Below the pieces are notes generated by a model that saw nothing but the letters and a program-made list of their open reading frames with translations, was not told the DNA's origin and did no database searches. From Neoceratodus forsteri (taxonomy: Eukaryota; Chordata; Ceratodontiformes; Ceratodontidae), in NCBI GenBank assembly GCA_016271365.2, contig CM028129.1:462100501-462164500 (forward strand): a stretch of 64,000 nucleotides of DNA. Reading direction: 5' to 3'. Position numbers and translations under genes: made by a program. Positions 42,828 to 54,371 of this stretch are shown here, in pieces (the first letter of the stretch is position 1; every line of letters begins with the position of its first letter).

Positions 42828-43632
42828 CATAGAAACATAAAACATAAATTTGACTGTGAATAAGGACTATCTTGCACCTATCTGTCCATTCTATAATAAT
42901 GATAAGCTGCAGTTCTTGCTAACCAGCTTACTTCCTCCTACTCCTCACTAGAATTGCTTTATACTAGTCCCATGCATTCTAATTCCCACAGTTTCTGACT
43001 CCATGAGCTCCTCAGGAAGGCATTCCATCATCCACTACCCTGCTATGAAACATACTTCCTCACTTTACTCTGAGCCATCCCTTATCTTCAAGGTGTGCTC
43101 CTTGTTCTTGCACATCTTTCTTGAGATGCTATCCTGGACTTTGTTGATCCTGAGTTACTTGAGAGTCTCTGTCATGTTCCCCTCTCCCTCCTCTCAAGTT
43201 GACATGTAAGCTCATTAATTTCTATTGACCGCAACTGATGCTAGCCCTCCTCTGGACAACCTCATCTGTCTGTGTCACACCACAGATAAAGACTCCATAC
43301 AATACTCACAGTGGGGTCTCACTGTCGCAACCTGAGGATAACAACTCCTATTTCTACTGGTGATGCCTCTTCATCAGCGTATTCCCCAGCCCTGCTGTAA
43401 CCTGTCTCATATTACTTACCACCTTTGGGTTGTCTGATATGAGCTATCCCCAGGTCCTTTCCATTTTGTTGTTGTTAGTATCTCATCCCCCCAACTGTAT
43501 AGTCTTATTCTGGGTTTTGTTTCCCAGGTGCATTACTTTGCATTTCTTTGCATTGAATCTAAGCTGCCATATATTTGACCATTCCTTCAACCTTGCCAAG
43601 TCCCTTCTCATCCTTTCCACCCCACCTCGTGT
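42828..43632 (-). mobile_element. CR1 LINE, copy 3 (short 3' fragment, tail to tail with copy 2)
   Basis: 3' end at 42828 (catagaaacataaaacataa on the plus strand). It extends through the CR1 3' UTR to the RT C-terminal region, recognisable as cattgaatctaagctgcca at about 43551. Degenerate, with many small deletions. Only about 2 bp separate it from the 3' end of copy 2, in the opposite orientation. Confidence 0.8.
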
Positions 43633-43948
43633 ATCAATCCTCACCCTTAGCAAGCATCAGTACTGTTTAAGGTTCACACAGACCTGCAGTGGCCTGCAGG
43701 GAAATATGGAAATCCCCTGTGGACGCCAGGCTAAGTGGACTCACTTGAGTAGCTAGGCCCTTTTTTCTGAAGGGAGGGACTGGCAAAGAGAGGGAATGAA
43801 ATGACATGAGATCAGGGCATTAACAAAGGGCCACAGGGCAGTTAAAAGAAAAAAAATGGTAACAGAATGTAGGAAAAATGTTGAATTATTTACAGGGATA
43901 GTTAGAAATCAATAGAATGAGTGTTTATAAGGGGATGACAAATAATGG
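43633..43948. other. Spacer with nothing recognised
   Basis: Between two CR1 fragments. No coding domain. Confidence 0.3.
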
Positions 43949-45490
43949 ACAGAAACATAGAAACATAGACTTTGACGGCAGATAAGGACCACTTGGCCCA
44001 CCCAGTCTGCCCATTTCCCTACCTACTGGATAAGCTGCAGATTTTAGTTAAACAGCCTACTTCCTGCCACCCCCCACTATAATTGCCTTATGTCTGTCCC
44101 ATGCATGTTTGAATTCCTCCACTGTTTTAGACCCCACAGCCTCTCCAGGAAGGCGGTTCCATGCGTCTACCACTCTCTCCCTGAAAAAAAATTATCTCAC
44201 ATTACCCCTGAACCGTCCCCCCTCTATCTTTAAATTGTGCCCCCTTGTTCTTATGCATCTCTTTTTCTGAAAGATTCTACCCTCCTGGACTTTTTTGATT
44301 CCTTGAGGAACTTGAATGTTTTATTATGTCCCCCGTCCCTCCTTTCATCAAGGGTATCGTATAAAACTCTCTCAATCTCTCTTCATATGGTTTCTGATGC
44401 AGACCTGCACCATTTTAGTTGCCCTCCTCTGGACTGATTCCATCCTGTCTATGTCCTTGCATAGATGAGGTCTCCAGAACTGCACACAGTACTCCAGATG
44501 GGGTCTCACCAACTGTCTGTACAGAGGGATAACCACTTCCCTTTTTCTACTTGTGATGCCCCTTCCTATGCTTCCTAGTATCCCCCTGGCTCTCCTTACT
44601 GATTTCTCACATTGCTTACCCACCTTTAGATCATCTGATATGCCTACCCAGGTCCCTTTCCATTTTGTTGTTGTTAGTACCTCCTGCTATTGTACTCTTC
44701 TCCTGGGTTTTGTTTCCCAGGTGCATTACTTGCACTTCTTTCGTTGAATCTAAGTTGCCATATGTCTGACCATTCCTCTAACCTTGCCAAGTCCCTTCCC
44801 ATCCTTTCTACCCCCCCCTTGTGTATCAACTCTGTTTACAGATCTTTGTGTCATCTGCAAAGAGGCATACCTTTCCCTACAAACCCTCTGCAATGTCACC
44901 TATACAGATGTTAAAGAGGACTGGACCTAGTACTGAGCCCTGAGGTACTCCACTGGTGACCCCCCTTTCTTCAGAATGTGTTCCATTCACTATCACCTTC
45001 TGTGTCCTGTTGTACAGCCAGTTTGCTACCCAGGCTACCACCCTGGGACCCACTCCCAGGCTGGCTAACTTGATTATCAATCTTTTGTGCAGAACTGTGG
45101 CAAATGCCTTGCTAACGTCTAGGTAGACACAGTCCCTCCCTGGTCTATTACTTTGGACACCCGGTCAAAGAAATCTATTAGATTCATCTGACATGACCTT
45201 CCTGCTGTAAATCCATGCTGCTTTTCGTCCTGTGCCCCGCTAGCCTCTAGGTACTCAACAATTCTTTGTTTCAGATGTGATTCCATCATTTTCCCTACCA
45301 CTGAGGTCTAACTTACAGGTCTGTAGTTTCCTGCTTCTACCTTGCTCCCACTTTTGTGAAGGGGAATTACATCTGCCCTCCTCCAGTCCTCAGGTACCAC
45401 CCCATCCTCCCATGATTTGTTAAAAAGTGTGGTCAGTGGTGTCACTAGGTCTTCCCTTAGTTCTTTTGTGATTCTGGGGTGACAGCCATG
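43949..45490 (-). mobile_element. CR1 LINE, copy 4 (5'-truncated)
   Basis: 3' end at gaaacatagaaacatagact (43951). The RT remnant is in three frames: 45301-45119 has [20 protein letters not shown], 45080-44877 has [20 protein letters not shown] and [13 protein letters not shown], and a downstream frame (44623-44372) has GILGSIGRGITSRKREVVIP and PHLEYCVQFWRPHL. The 5' truncation near 45490 is in the RT N-terminus. Inactive. Confidence 0.87.
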
Positions 45491-47140
45491 CTAGATGTGC
45501 ATAGGGAAGGATGTGTTTCTGCTGTGGATTTCAATTGGACATCCAAGGATATTTCTCCTTTAGTACCGCAGTCCAACCCTGGGTACACATGCCTCATAAT
45601 TAACTAATTACAGTTTGCGTATTTCTCTGAAAAATGAATTTTTCCTCAATAAAAAACATCTAATGAAGAAAATGGTGTGCCCTTTGATTTGTTTCCTGGC
45701 AGGAAGACTGCAGTCAATAAGATACACTCAGTGCTCTGTCTACAGCCCTGCTCTAAAAGCAGTTCATGAAAAATTATTTTCATTTTGACTTACTTGCACA
45801 TTGGAGCTTCTCTTACCGTAAATTCCCTTTCAGAAGATTTATGTCAAAGTCTCAGAAATGCTTGTGGCAGATGAATCAATAGATTATCTTTGGCAAAAAT
45901 CTGAGTTACTAAAAGGATTAAATTTGTTTTTATGAGATGATTGAGAAGTTGAAATCCACACAGCTTATGAATGTAATAAATTCATATTTCTGTTTGAAAA
46001 TATTAGGAAATGTGACAAATATTTTTATTGTTTGAATTTGTCAGCATTGCAGGAAAATGTGCAGGTATCTCAAAACATTTATAACTTTACTTGATCTTAT
46101 GCCTTTCTGCTGAGTTTTTCATTTCATTACATTGTTTAGCCATGCCAGTCATACCAAAATATTAAAAAAAAAAGATTTATAGAGACGCCAACAACTTGCT
46201 TTATCTCTGGAATATTCTTTTTGTAAACAGAATATTTTTTTCCGAATTTCTTTATCTGACCAAATCCAACTGAGTTGAAACATCACATTCAGTCAGCAGC
46301 ACAAAATTAATAATTTGCATCCACTAATTTGTGCTGTGATCTAAACTTGCAAAGCCCACCACACACCCTAGGGTGAGTAGTCCCCAGTGTGAGTGCAGAG
46401 CAATGCAGACTGCTGGTCCAGATGTACTAATGCCAACTAACATCACAACATGCACCCACAGGTATGGTGCAATGAGTCAGTGCATGTCATACTGCTACAA
46501 TGTAGAGGTCCCAGCCACAAGTACATCAAAAGAGTTCTTGATGCCTGAAAGTACCTAATCATTCTAGTCATTCCTGCTGTAGAATGCCCCACACACACTA
46601 CATGTTCTCTTTGTGTCTAGCAATTCTTGTTAGTAGCACTTTCTCCACCAGGTGGCGCTGCCCCTCCATGTTATGTTGAATCCACTAGTAGCACTTGCTC
46701 CATGTTTGGATCCAACCCTGTTCTCTACACTCATCTTAGGATGGTCATAGCAGTCCCCATTTCTCCAGCTGAGAGGCTGGCATGTGGTCGAATGCTTTTG
46801 CTTGTTTATGGAACAGAAAGTACATGGATGCTGGGCAGCGCAAGTGTGGGATTTTCATTGGTTAGGAGATGAAGTGTGCTTCGATATTGGGCATCTCTGA
46901 TGTGGGATTTTGTGGTTTGTAGATGAACCCTGGTCTCCTATCTGGAACTGTAATGTGATATTGCCCTATTAATGCATCAGCAAGCAACTGACAATTCTTT
47001 ATAACACAGTGGTGCTACAGTGCTTTAAATTGTGATTACTACCATAGGCTGGCCGTGGCGAGCAGCGTCATATTGTCTTACAACTTTAATGACCTGGAGC
47101 TCATTTGTGAGCCCTAGAATCCCACACTGGAGCATGCAAT
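45491..47140. other. AT-rich intergenic sequence, no gene recognised
   Basis: No coding domain and no element ends identified. Small frames at 46373 and 46627 have no motif. It holds a CTCF-like site at 46645. Confidence 0.3.
46645..46660 (+). promoter_or_regulatory. CTCF-like motif
   Basis: ccaccaggtggcgctg agrees closely with the vertebrate CTCF core (CCASYAGRKGGCRS). A weaker site, gtaggtggcgct, lies near 36203. Such motifs arise by chance and by transposon spread, so binding is not implied. Confidence 0.35.
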
Positions 47141-48110
47141 TGTTTATTTTATTTATTTATTCAGAGTCTTGGATTACAACCTTTGAGCTATAAGCTTATT
47201 TAGAAAGGTTCCACGCCAATAACATTCCAATACTGGACTAACAAACAAATATGTAATCAGGAATATGAATTGTAACAACAGCAGAGTAAGCATCTTTGAA
47301 ACAGAGTATATACAACATCAAAGTAAAACAACTTTGTGCAGAATATATATAGTAGAGTCAATAAGAGGGGAGATTAGACAGCAGACACAATACTAAGTCA
47401 GGATTTCAGAGAGGAAAAAAGATGAAGATTCGAGGCCGGTAACGAGGATATCCAAGATTCTCTTTGTCAGGGGCAATTGAAGGGGTGGAGGTTAGAAGTC
47501 CAGGTGAGTAGTTTGAGATGGGTTAGGGCAGAGAGGAGAGGATGGTTGAGAAGGGAAGATGAGGTGGAGGGGAGGATTATGAGGAGAGGTAGTGTAAGGT
47601 GAAGGATTATGGTAGAAAATGGGGACAAGGGAGTGGGAAAAGGTGGAAGGAGACAGTAGGGAGGATGGGGTTGAAGAGGTAGAACAGGGTAGGTAAGAAT
47701 AGAGGAGGTAGCAGAAGGGAGTGAAGGGAGCAGGCGTGATCAGTACAGGGCTAAGGCTACTTTAATTGGGAGCAGAAGCAAGTCTTTTGACTACAGAGGA
47801 GGGAGCAGAGTTTAGCTTTGAAAGGCCCTAATTTGGACTCGACTTGTAGGTTGCAGGGAGTGAGTTGAGCCATTTTGGGGCACGACAACCAAAAGAAGGC
47901 CAAGTTATGAATATGAAGTACTTGCCTCTGCGCAGAAGGGTGATTTGTGCTCCCTGCTGAATGATGCAAATGTGGCATTGTTAACTGTGAAAGAGGTTAC
48001 TTGCTCACCCTCTCATTGAGAGGAAGGAAGTAACTGTGGCAACCCTTCTCATCAGGTTGGGTGACAATTGAAAAGGGGCTAAAGGGTGGGGGATAATATT
48101 ATATTTAAGG
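47141..48110. other. Possible decayed retroelement with purine-rich core
   Basis: Begins with tttattttatttatttatt at about 47142, which on the minus strand would be an A-rich 3' tail. The interior at 47450-47730 is strongly purine-rich (repeated gaggatt, gggaaga, gaggtag). No reverse transcriptase or other domain was found, so the class is not assigned. Confidence 0.35.
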
Positions 48111-48558
48111 TTGCTAAGGTACATAAGTTAGCCAGATTCCTGAGAAACTGTAAAATTTCAAACTGTAACTCATCCTAGTTTATGAAATACCATTCTGCAA
48201 AAAGTGGAATTTTAACAATGCTCAGCCCGTTCAATCTCAAAAACCATGGGCAGGATTCACAAAACTCTTCAAATTCCCACAGCTGTGGGTTGCTACTCAC
48301 AAAGTGGGGTACAAGAGGGGGAGGTATTTGAAGAAGTGTTAGCAAAGAGAGTGGCTTTTTGGATCTATCAGTTGGGGGCACCAAATTAGTCTGGTATAAA
48401 TGATTATGTTGAACTTGCCAAACTTGTGTGATTTGCAATTTTGGATGAGTTGGAAGCCATATTAGCTATTATCTAGATATGTCTTTTGTTCTTTTTGAAA
48501 TATAGTTTCCATGCAATTGATATTTTATTGCTGGATATACAGTATATGGCCATAATTT
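48111..48558. other. Spacer with nothing recognised
   Basis: No coding domain. The 87-codon minus frame at 48175-48438 has no motif. Confidence 0.3.
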
Positions 48559-48780
48559 GGGCTGGCAGTATAGCCTAGAGGCTAAAGGAATGAGGTGTGA
48601 ATGAGCTTGGTACATCAGCAGCCCAGACCTGAGTTTGATTCTCACAACCTCCACTTGCATACTGTGTGACTCTGAGCAAGTCACTTGACCACCCAGTGTT
48701 CCCAGGTCGCCTCTGAGAACAGGCACTTGTGCCTAGTGGGCCTACCTGGTTACCAAAGACTGAAATATAAATAATTAGGT
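48559..48780 (+). mobile_element. tRNA-headed SINE with MIR/CORE-like body
   Basis: gggctggcagtatagcctag (A-box region), gagtttgattctcac (B-box region), actgtgtgactctgagcaag and tcacttgacc (core), then cacttgtgcctagtgggcct and acctggtt as 3' tail. It preserves the longest 3' tail in the window and links the truncated tails at 17165, 33930 and 37190 to this family. Confidence 0.85.
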
Positions 48781-49259
48781 ACTTGTATATTTTATACTAC
48801 CCTGAGAATAAATTAAAGAGTTCAAAGGTAGCATTTTACTATCCTTGGCTTACTTGTGGGTTGCTATTTTTTTTTATTTTGGCTATTGCAAAAGTTGGCA
48901 TCATATTTACTGAAGAATGATTAGCTATGTGTGATAATTTAGCCATAAGTACTATGGAGTGGATTGACATTTGCATTAATTAATGATGGTATGTTTTAAG
49001 TTGTTTGATTCACATTTGCACATTTTTCTTGCTTTTCTCGATTATATGGACTATATATATCATAGTGGTCCACTAGCAGGTGCAAGGTACATTGACAAAT
49101 CACCTGGGAAGTGGATGTGAAATATTGGGCTGTTTGTGGGTACTCCATCATAAGACTAGCTGTAATGTATTGTCCTTTTTTATTTTTAAAACTGTAAAAA
49201 TAAACAGTTCACTTACTGCACTGAACTACAGTGTATAGTGCCTTCTTTGGTAAACTGAT
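48781..49259. other. Spacer with nothing recognised
   Basis: AT-rich, no coding domain. Confidence 0.3.
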
Positions 49260-50160
49260 ACTGAGTTCTGCCCGCAATTACTTCCAAGGCCTGCTACTAT
49301 GCAAGCACCAGTAGTTGTAACATTCACTGCCACACAAGGACATCTGTGCTTCTAACAGCTGCTGCCAAATTCTTCAGTAATTTAACACCCACTACCACAT
49401 AAGCTGATCAGTGGTTCTAATGCCCACTATCAAACAGGCCACCAGTGGTAATAATGCCCTCTGTCAATGTAGTTCACCAGTGATTCTAACACCCACTGTC
49501 ATGTTAATTCTTCAGTAGTTCTAATGCCAACTGCCATGCAAGGCCATTAGTAGTTCTAACACCCACTGCCATTCATAGGGAGGCAGTATAGCGCAGTGGT
49601 TTAAGGCTCTGAGCTGCAAATCTGGTAATATCCAGCAGACCAGACCTGGGTTTGAATCCCACAGCTTCCATTTGCATACTGTGTGACCCTCAAGCAAGTC
49701 CTTAACTTCCCTGTGCTCCCAGGTCACTCTAGTCAAAAAACTTTCAAGCATGATGTGCTACTCCTTGTTAAAATAACTAAATAAAAAAAAATATTCCTTA
49801 GTGATTCCTAATGACCACTTGTGCAGATGTTTTTAGTTGTTACAGTGCCCACTGCCACACATTGCAATCAGTGGTTCTAATGCCCACTGTGACTCAAGCC
49901 CTTCAGTGGTTCTAATGCCCTCTGCCACAAGGCCATCAGTATTTCTAACACCTGCTGTCATGCAAGTACTTCAATGGTGCTAATTCCCACTGTCATGTAA
50001 GGCCATTAGTGATTCTAATGCCTGCTTCTAAAAAATATCACCAGGGGGCCAAACACCTGCTGCTTTTCAAATTCTTCCTTGGTTCTATTGCCCTCTGTCA
50101 TACAAAACATCAGTGGTTATAACTCCCACTACCACTAAAGTTCTTCAGTAGTCCAGGAAC
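49260..50160 (+). repeat. Degenerate ~40-45-bp minisatellite, split by a SINE
   Basis: Units near cagtggttctaatgcccact, then gtcatgcaaggccat, recur roughly twenty times with heavy divergence. The array continues on both sides of the SINE at 49577-49790. Confidence 0.85.
49577..49790 (+). mobile_element. tRNA-headed SINE with MIR/CORE-like body
   Basis: agggaggcagtatagcgcag, tggtttaaggctctgagctg (A-box region), gggtttgaatcccac (B-box), actgtgtgaccctcaagcaa (core), ttgttaaaataactaaataa tail. Best preserved tRNA-like head of the three SINEs. Confidence 0.88.
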
Positions 50161-52599
50161 ATGCTACCACAATTTGTGTATACTGTATCTTAGAATGAAT
50201 CCTCTCAGTTCTGTGCCCTACAACATCTGGTTATGATATATGCCTATATGGATTTACTTGTAGCATTAACAGTATACTGCAATCATCTAAACAATTCATA
50301 CAACATTAAAACAACACTTTCTCTGCATCAGCTCTGTGCTTCAAGTCATTTAAGGTACTGTAGCCCAACTGCAGCTGCTTTAAGGTCATATCTAACCTTA
50401 AGACCACCAAACAACCATTCTGAAACAAAGGCAATGCTGCTACTTATTTACCTTTCCTGCTAAATTGGCAGCAGGTCTAAACATGAAGTCTACTAATCAT
50501 CACGTTAAGCCAGTATAATCTATTCATATAAAGTTCTGGATTGCCTCTCACTCAAAAGACAGAACTTCTATTAATTGGGTTAGCTCTGCAGCATCTCCTT
50601 CAGCCAACTGGTAACAGAACTGCCTGAACAAGTCTCATTCCTTAAGACAGTCTTAACTTCACTAATACTCTAATGGTGTGGTCCTTTTTTAAAACATTTT
50701 ATTTTCTGAAGTTTTTTTTTTTTAAAGTAAATTGTACAGGAAGTATCTTATAATTGATACAATGGCAGAGGAAAATACTAAAACATCTTAGCATATTCAG
50801 TACATTGCAATATTGTTTCTTAAGAAAATGCATATGTATTGTGTGAAAAATAAACAACTATTTAAAGTCAAAAAGTTTGTCTGACACTTCATGTCATTAC
50901 AAAACATATAAATAAATAAGAATGTTAAAATATCACATAATTCCTACACAAGCCATAAAATCTTTTTATTGTAAACAGTCAGAGAAAGAGGCATAATTAC
51001 AAACTTCATTCAGTCACATATAATACTTAAAACAACCCTATTTAAAACTCATTCAAAATACAAATTGTTTAAGCATTTGTTTCAGCTTTAGCTTCTTGGA
51101 CATTCATATGCAATTTGAGCTTATCAATAATGTTCAAAAATGAAATTACAGGCTCCTAGACCTCTCTTGAGTGTTGTTTTAACAAACATGTGGCCAAGTC
51201 TCCATGTTCAAATTCAACAGTCTTTAAAATATTACCCAATAATTGGCTCCTATGGTGCTCATATAATGAACATAGAATCAATAGGTGTATTAAATCATCC
51301 AGTGATTTACAAATTAGAACTTATACTAATTATGTGTGAGAAGGGCAAGATTATATAATGATCATTATTATTCTCACTGCATGTGTGCCTGTATGTTTCA
51401 TTTTACAATTATGCTACAGAATGATTCTCTAAACCAAAAAGCTCACACCTGTCCTATAAGAATACAAACCAAGCAGTACAATGTTAGGAAAATTACTGGA
51501 ATCTATCCAGCTTTCAAATCCTAATGGTACTGTAAGTCCTTCCATAGAGCAACAACATACTTCTGTGTGATTGCACCATCACCTAGAACTGTACAAGTTA
51601 GTAAGGGTTTCCATGGTGACATGCCTTCTCCTATGCATGTAACCAGCACCTAACCCTTATTTCAGAGAAAAAAAAAACTTTCTAGCTTTACAAACCTCTC
51701 ACAAATTTTGCACAAAGAAAAACCGATTGGCACTGCAATCCATAAGAAAAACTTGATTTCCGTTTTCCCAGACACAGATTCTACAGAAGAGGCTATACAT
51801 ATTATCAGTTAGGTAAATTAACTAAAAGAATTAAAAACATTTCCCTGATAATAAAGAACAAAACATCCCCTATATCAGATTATGACTCTGGTAAGATTAA
51901 AGGTCTAATTATTAAGGTATTATCTGATAACTATATCAGTCCTTTCAGTTCTTTAAACAAAGTTATTTTTCCCCAGTTTTAAAATTGCAACTGTGGCATG
52001 TCAGAATCGGTTAATTGAGATTGTGTGGGTCAGATACGCAACTTACTGCTATGGGACATCAAGTCCTAATTCAAAGTTAAACATTCATCTGCTGTAGGTT
52101 CTTTTTGTAAATAATTTCTTGTGAAAGTGGAAAGCTGGTGTGTATCAAAGAAAATGTTGGTCTTCCCACAAATTTCAGTTCTACATTTAGCTGGATCCAT
52201 GATCAAGAAACTCCCCCAGTTCTTGTATTTCAGAACTGAATGTTAGAAACCATATTTTTCTCTGTTGTGAAGTGAAACAAACATCAGTGAAAATGTTTAG
52301 TTTGATATGTTCATAATAAATAGCCCATAGACTCATTTATTTTAAAGCATGTCTCAACTGAAATCAAAAGCAACTGTGTAAAGAATAGTAGTAATTCTCC
52401 TTGTTTGAATTTGATTGTTGTCTTCAGGTGCAGTATTTAAATCACTTTGCAGTACATTTTATTGAGACCGAGGTATTTTATTCAAACTGAAAACCAACTT
52501 TTAATCTCTAGTCCGATATACTTCAATAATTTAAAGTAAGTTTTTGGTGGGAGCTAAAGTGTATTATTAAAAATATACTTTAAAAGCTTCCTAATGTCT
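50161..52599. other. Long AT-rich stretch with no recognised repeat or gene
   Basis: About 2.4 kb without a coding domain, element ends or array. A T-rich tract lies near 50690-50725, and ttttttattg at 50961 is a possible polyadenylation signal on the minus strand (caataaaaaa). It could be an untranslated region, an intron or unique intergenic DNA; the sequence alone does not decide. Confidence 0.3.
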
Positions 52600-52960
52600 G
52601 GAAGTTGGTGTTGTACTCCTCATGGATTCCAACGAGTACACCAACAGCTTTGGTGGTTCTACCACCCACTAGTAATGCAAACCATGGTTCTAATGTCCAT
52701 GACTACAGTGGTTCTAATCCCCACTAGCAATCAAAAGTCATCATGTTAACATCAACCACTTCAGCAGCATCTGCTAGTAATTCAAAGCAGTGATTCTAAT
52801 GCCCACAGCTTCAATAGTTTTAACCACCAGCAATAGTTCAAGTCATAGTCTACTCTCATGACTACAGTAGTTTTAAAACTTGCTATCACTCAAAAGCTGT
52901 CATTCTAGTACCCAGAGCTCAGATACTTTTGCTGCCACTACTCAAGTTCACTATGGCTCA
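52600..52960 (+). repeat. Second block of the ttctaatgcccac minisatellite
   Basis: Units such as tggttctaccacccactagt, ggttctaatgtccatg and ggttctaatccccactagca resemble those at 49260-50160, more degenerate. Possibly one array split by a 2.4-kb insertion. Confidence 0.7.
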
Positions 52961-53439
52961 TCCATTTTTGTCCCATACTGCTAAACAAGCTAATAGCATG
53001 TGAGCCTCTATGTGAACCTATTCATCACCTAGCTGTCATTTCTCAGTTCATCTAGTTTACATTCCGAGAAATGCAAATCTGGCAGCAGAGCCATCATCTT
53101 AATTTAGTTGTCAGGTTTCAAGGTCTTCTGGAAGTTGCTTTCTTCCTTTCTTTTTGTTGTTTACTATTCATTTATAGCATGTGTCTTTAATTTCAGAAAT
53201 ATACATCAATTTTAGAAATAACAACAGTAGGTTACCCCATCTAAATTATGGGAAAAACATAAATTTATAAAAAATCTGAGATACCGCCAGACTAAAGCAT
53301 AGAGGGTTTCATGATAAAAAAAAAATCCAAATAAGTAATTTAAACTTGAATAGATGTAAATAATGGTAACATTACCTATTTGGGCCAACTATTTCTTTCC
53401 TTTTTAATATGGCATATGCTAATTATTAGTATTGCAGCC
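52961..53439. other. Spacer with nothing recognised
   Basis: AT-rich, no coding domain. Confidence 0.3.
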
Positions 53440-53552
53440 ATGGGATTTTATATGTTAATTTTAGTTTTATAAATTGTTTTGTTAATTTTGTACAGGCACC
53501 TTAGTTTCGAAAGGCGCTTTTTATAAATAAAGATGACATTGACATTGACTTT
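53440..53552 (+). mobile_element. L2 LINE, very short 3' end
   Basis: ttgtacaggcaccttagttt, cgaaaggcgctttttataaa then taaag matches the 3' end of the L2 at 58415 (ttgtacagcgccttgatttt, tgaaaggcgct). It ends in a short gacattgacattgac repeat, as L2/CR1-type LINEs commonly do. Confidence 0.75.
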
Positions 53553-53808
53553 TCACTATGATATTCCACCTTCAAGTAATTAAATGTTTACTCTGTTCCT
53601 TTTCAAAACCCACCTATATCACCACAACTGTTAATAACTGTTATCCTCTATAACTTCACAATTTATACTAGATTATTTCATTGTTTCATTATGACATTGT
53701 TATTATATACACAGATCACTTATAGAGGAAAATCATTAAAGTTCCAGATTGTCCATTAAGTTCACCTTTTCTTTTTCTGAGCTGGTGGGGGAATCAGATT
53801 ACTCTGGG
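53553..53808. other. Spacer with nothing recognised
   Basis: AT-rich, no coding domain. Confidence 0.25.
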
Positions 53809-54100
53809 TCAGCAGCCTGAGTAAAACTCTCTTAAATAATTAGCCAGTAGGTCCACAGCATTGAAAATGTTAACCTTGCCATCTTTAATGATTTTTACTT
53901 TGGCAGGGGGCAACAAATAAAACTGATCACTAGTTTCGAGTACATCTTGCTTATAGTCAAGAAATTTCCTACTTCTTTGTTGTGTCTTGGAGCAATAATC
54001 AGGAAACAAATAACGGTGATCATTTTTATACTCCAATGCTCCCTTAAAAAGCAGGTGCCTTGTAAGTGTGCGTACCTTAAAGAATGAAGGTTTGGAGCCT
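53809..54100 (-). pseudogene. L1/Tx1-type ORF1 C-terminal fragment
   Basis: The minus-strand frame reads FFKVRTLTRHLLFKGALEYK, then NDHRYLFPDYCSKTQQRSRK, FLDYKQDVL, YLLPPAKVKIIKDGKVNIFN. This follows the L1 ORF1p C-terminal domain pattern: LYKG-x-FFPDYS...Q..R..F, then PAKLK...GK...F. About 95 residues remain, with no upstream coiled coil. It runs into the inverted repeat arm at about 54050; the arm's mirror copy near 63640 keeps only KPSFFK.CTLTK.LLF. Confidence 0.6.
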
Positions 54101-54371
54101 TTAGATGCCTCTGCATTCAGTCAGTTTGCTTTTATTTGTTTATGTGCTTACCTGTTCATCATTTTATTTGCATTTTGCCAACTGCTAGTAAAAAAGAGTC
54201 CAATGGAATTCCTATGTGATGATGTCATAAAATTTGTACTAGGAAGGCTGATAGTGTATTTCAATGGAAACTACAAATCTGTTTTGGGATTTTTATGGAG
54301 AAATAACACTTCCTGCCACTAAATATAATATATTTAATAGAAATATGTGATGTTTGATAACATGTGATCTG
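54050..54371 (+). repeat. Large inverted repeat, left arm, outer segment
   Basis: The reverse complement of 63360-63680 matches: aatgaaggtttggagccttt, aaagagtccaatggaattcc, tgatgatgtcataaaa, atttttatggagaaataaca, tttaatagaaatatgtgatg. Interrupted at 54371 by the L2 LINE; resumes at 58479. Confidence 0.85.

Noticed and set aside
54068..54322. 84-codon frame in the inverted-repeat arm, with a partner at 63540-63830
   Set aside because: The frame is open in both arms only over part of its length and shows no domain; similarity of the two proteins follows from the DNA repeat.
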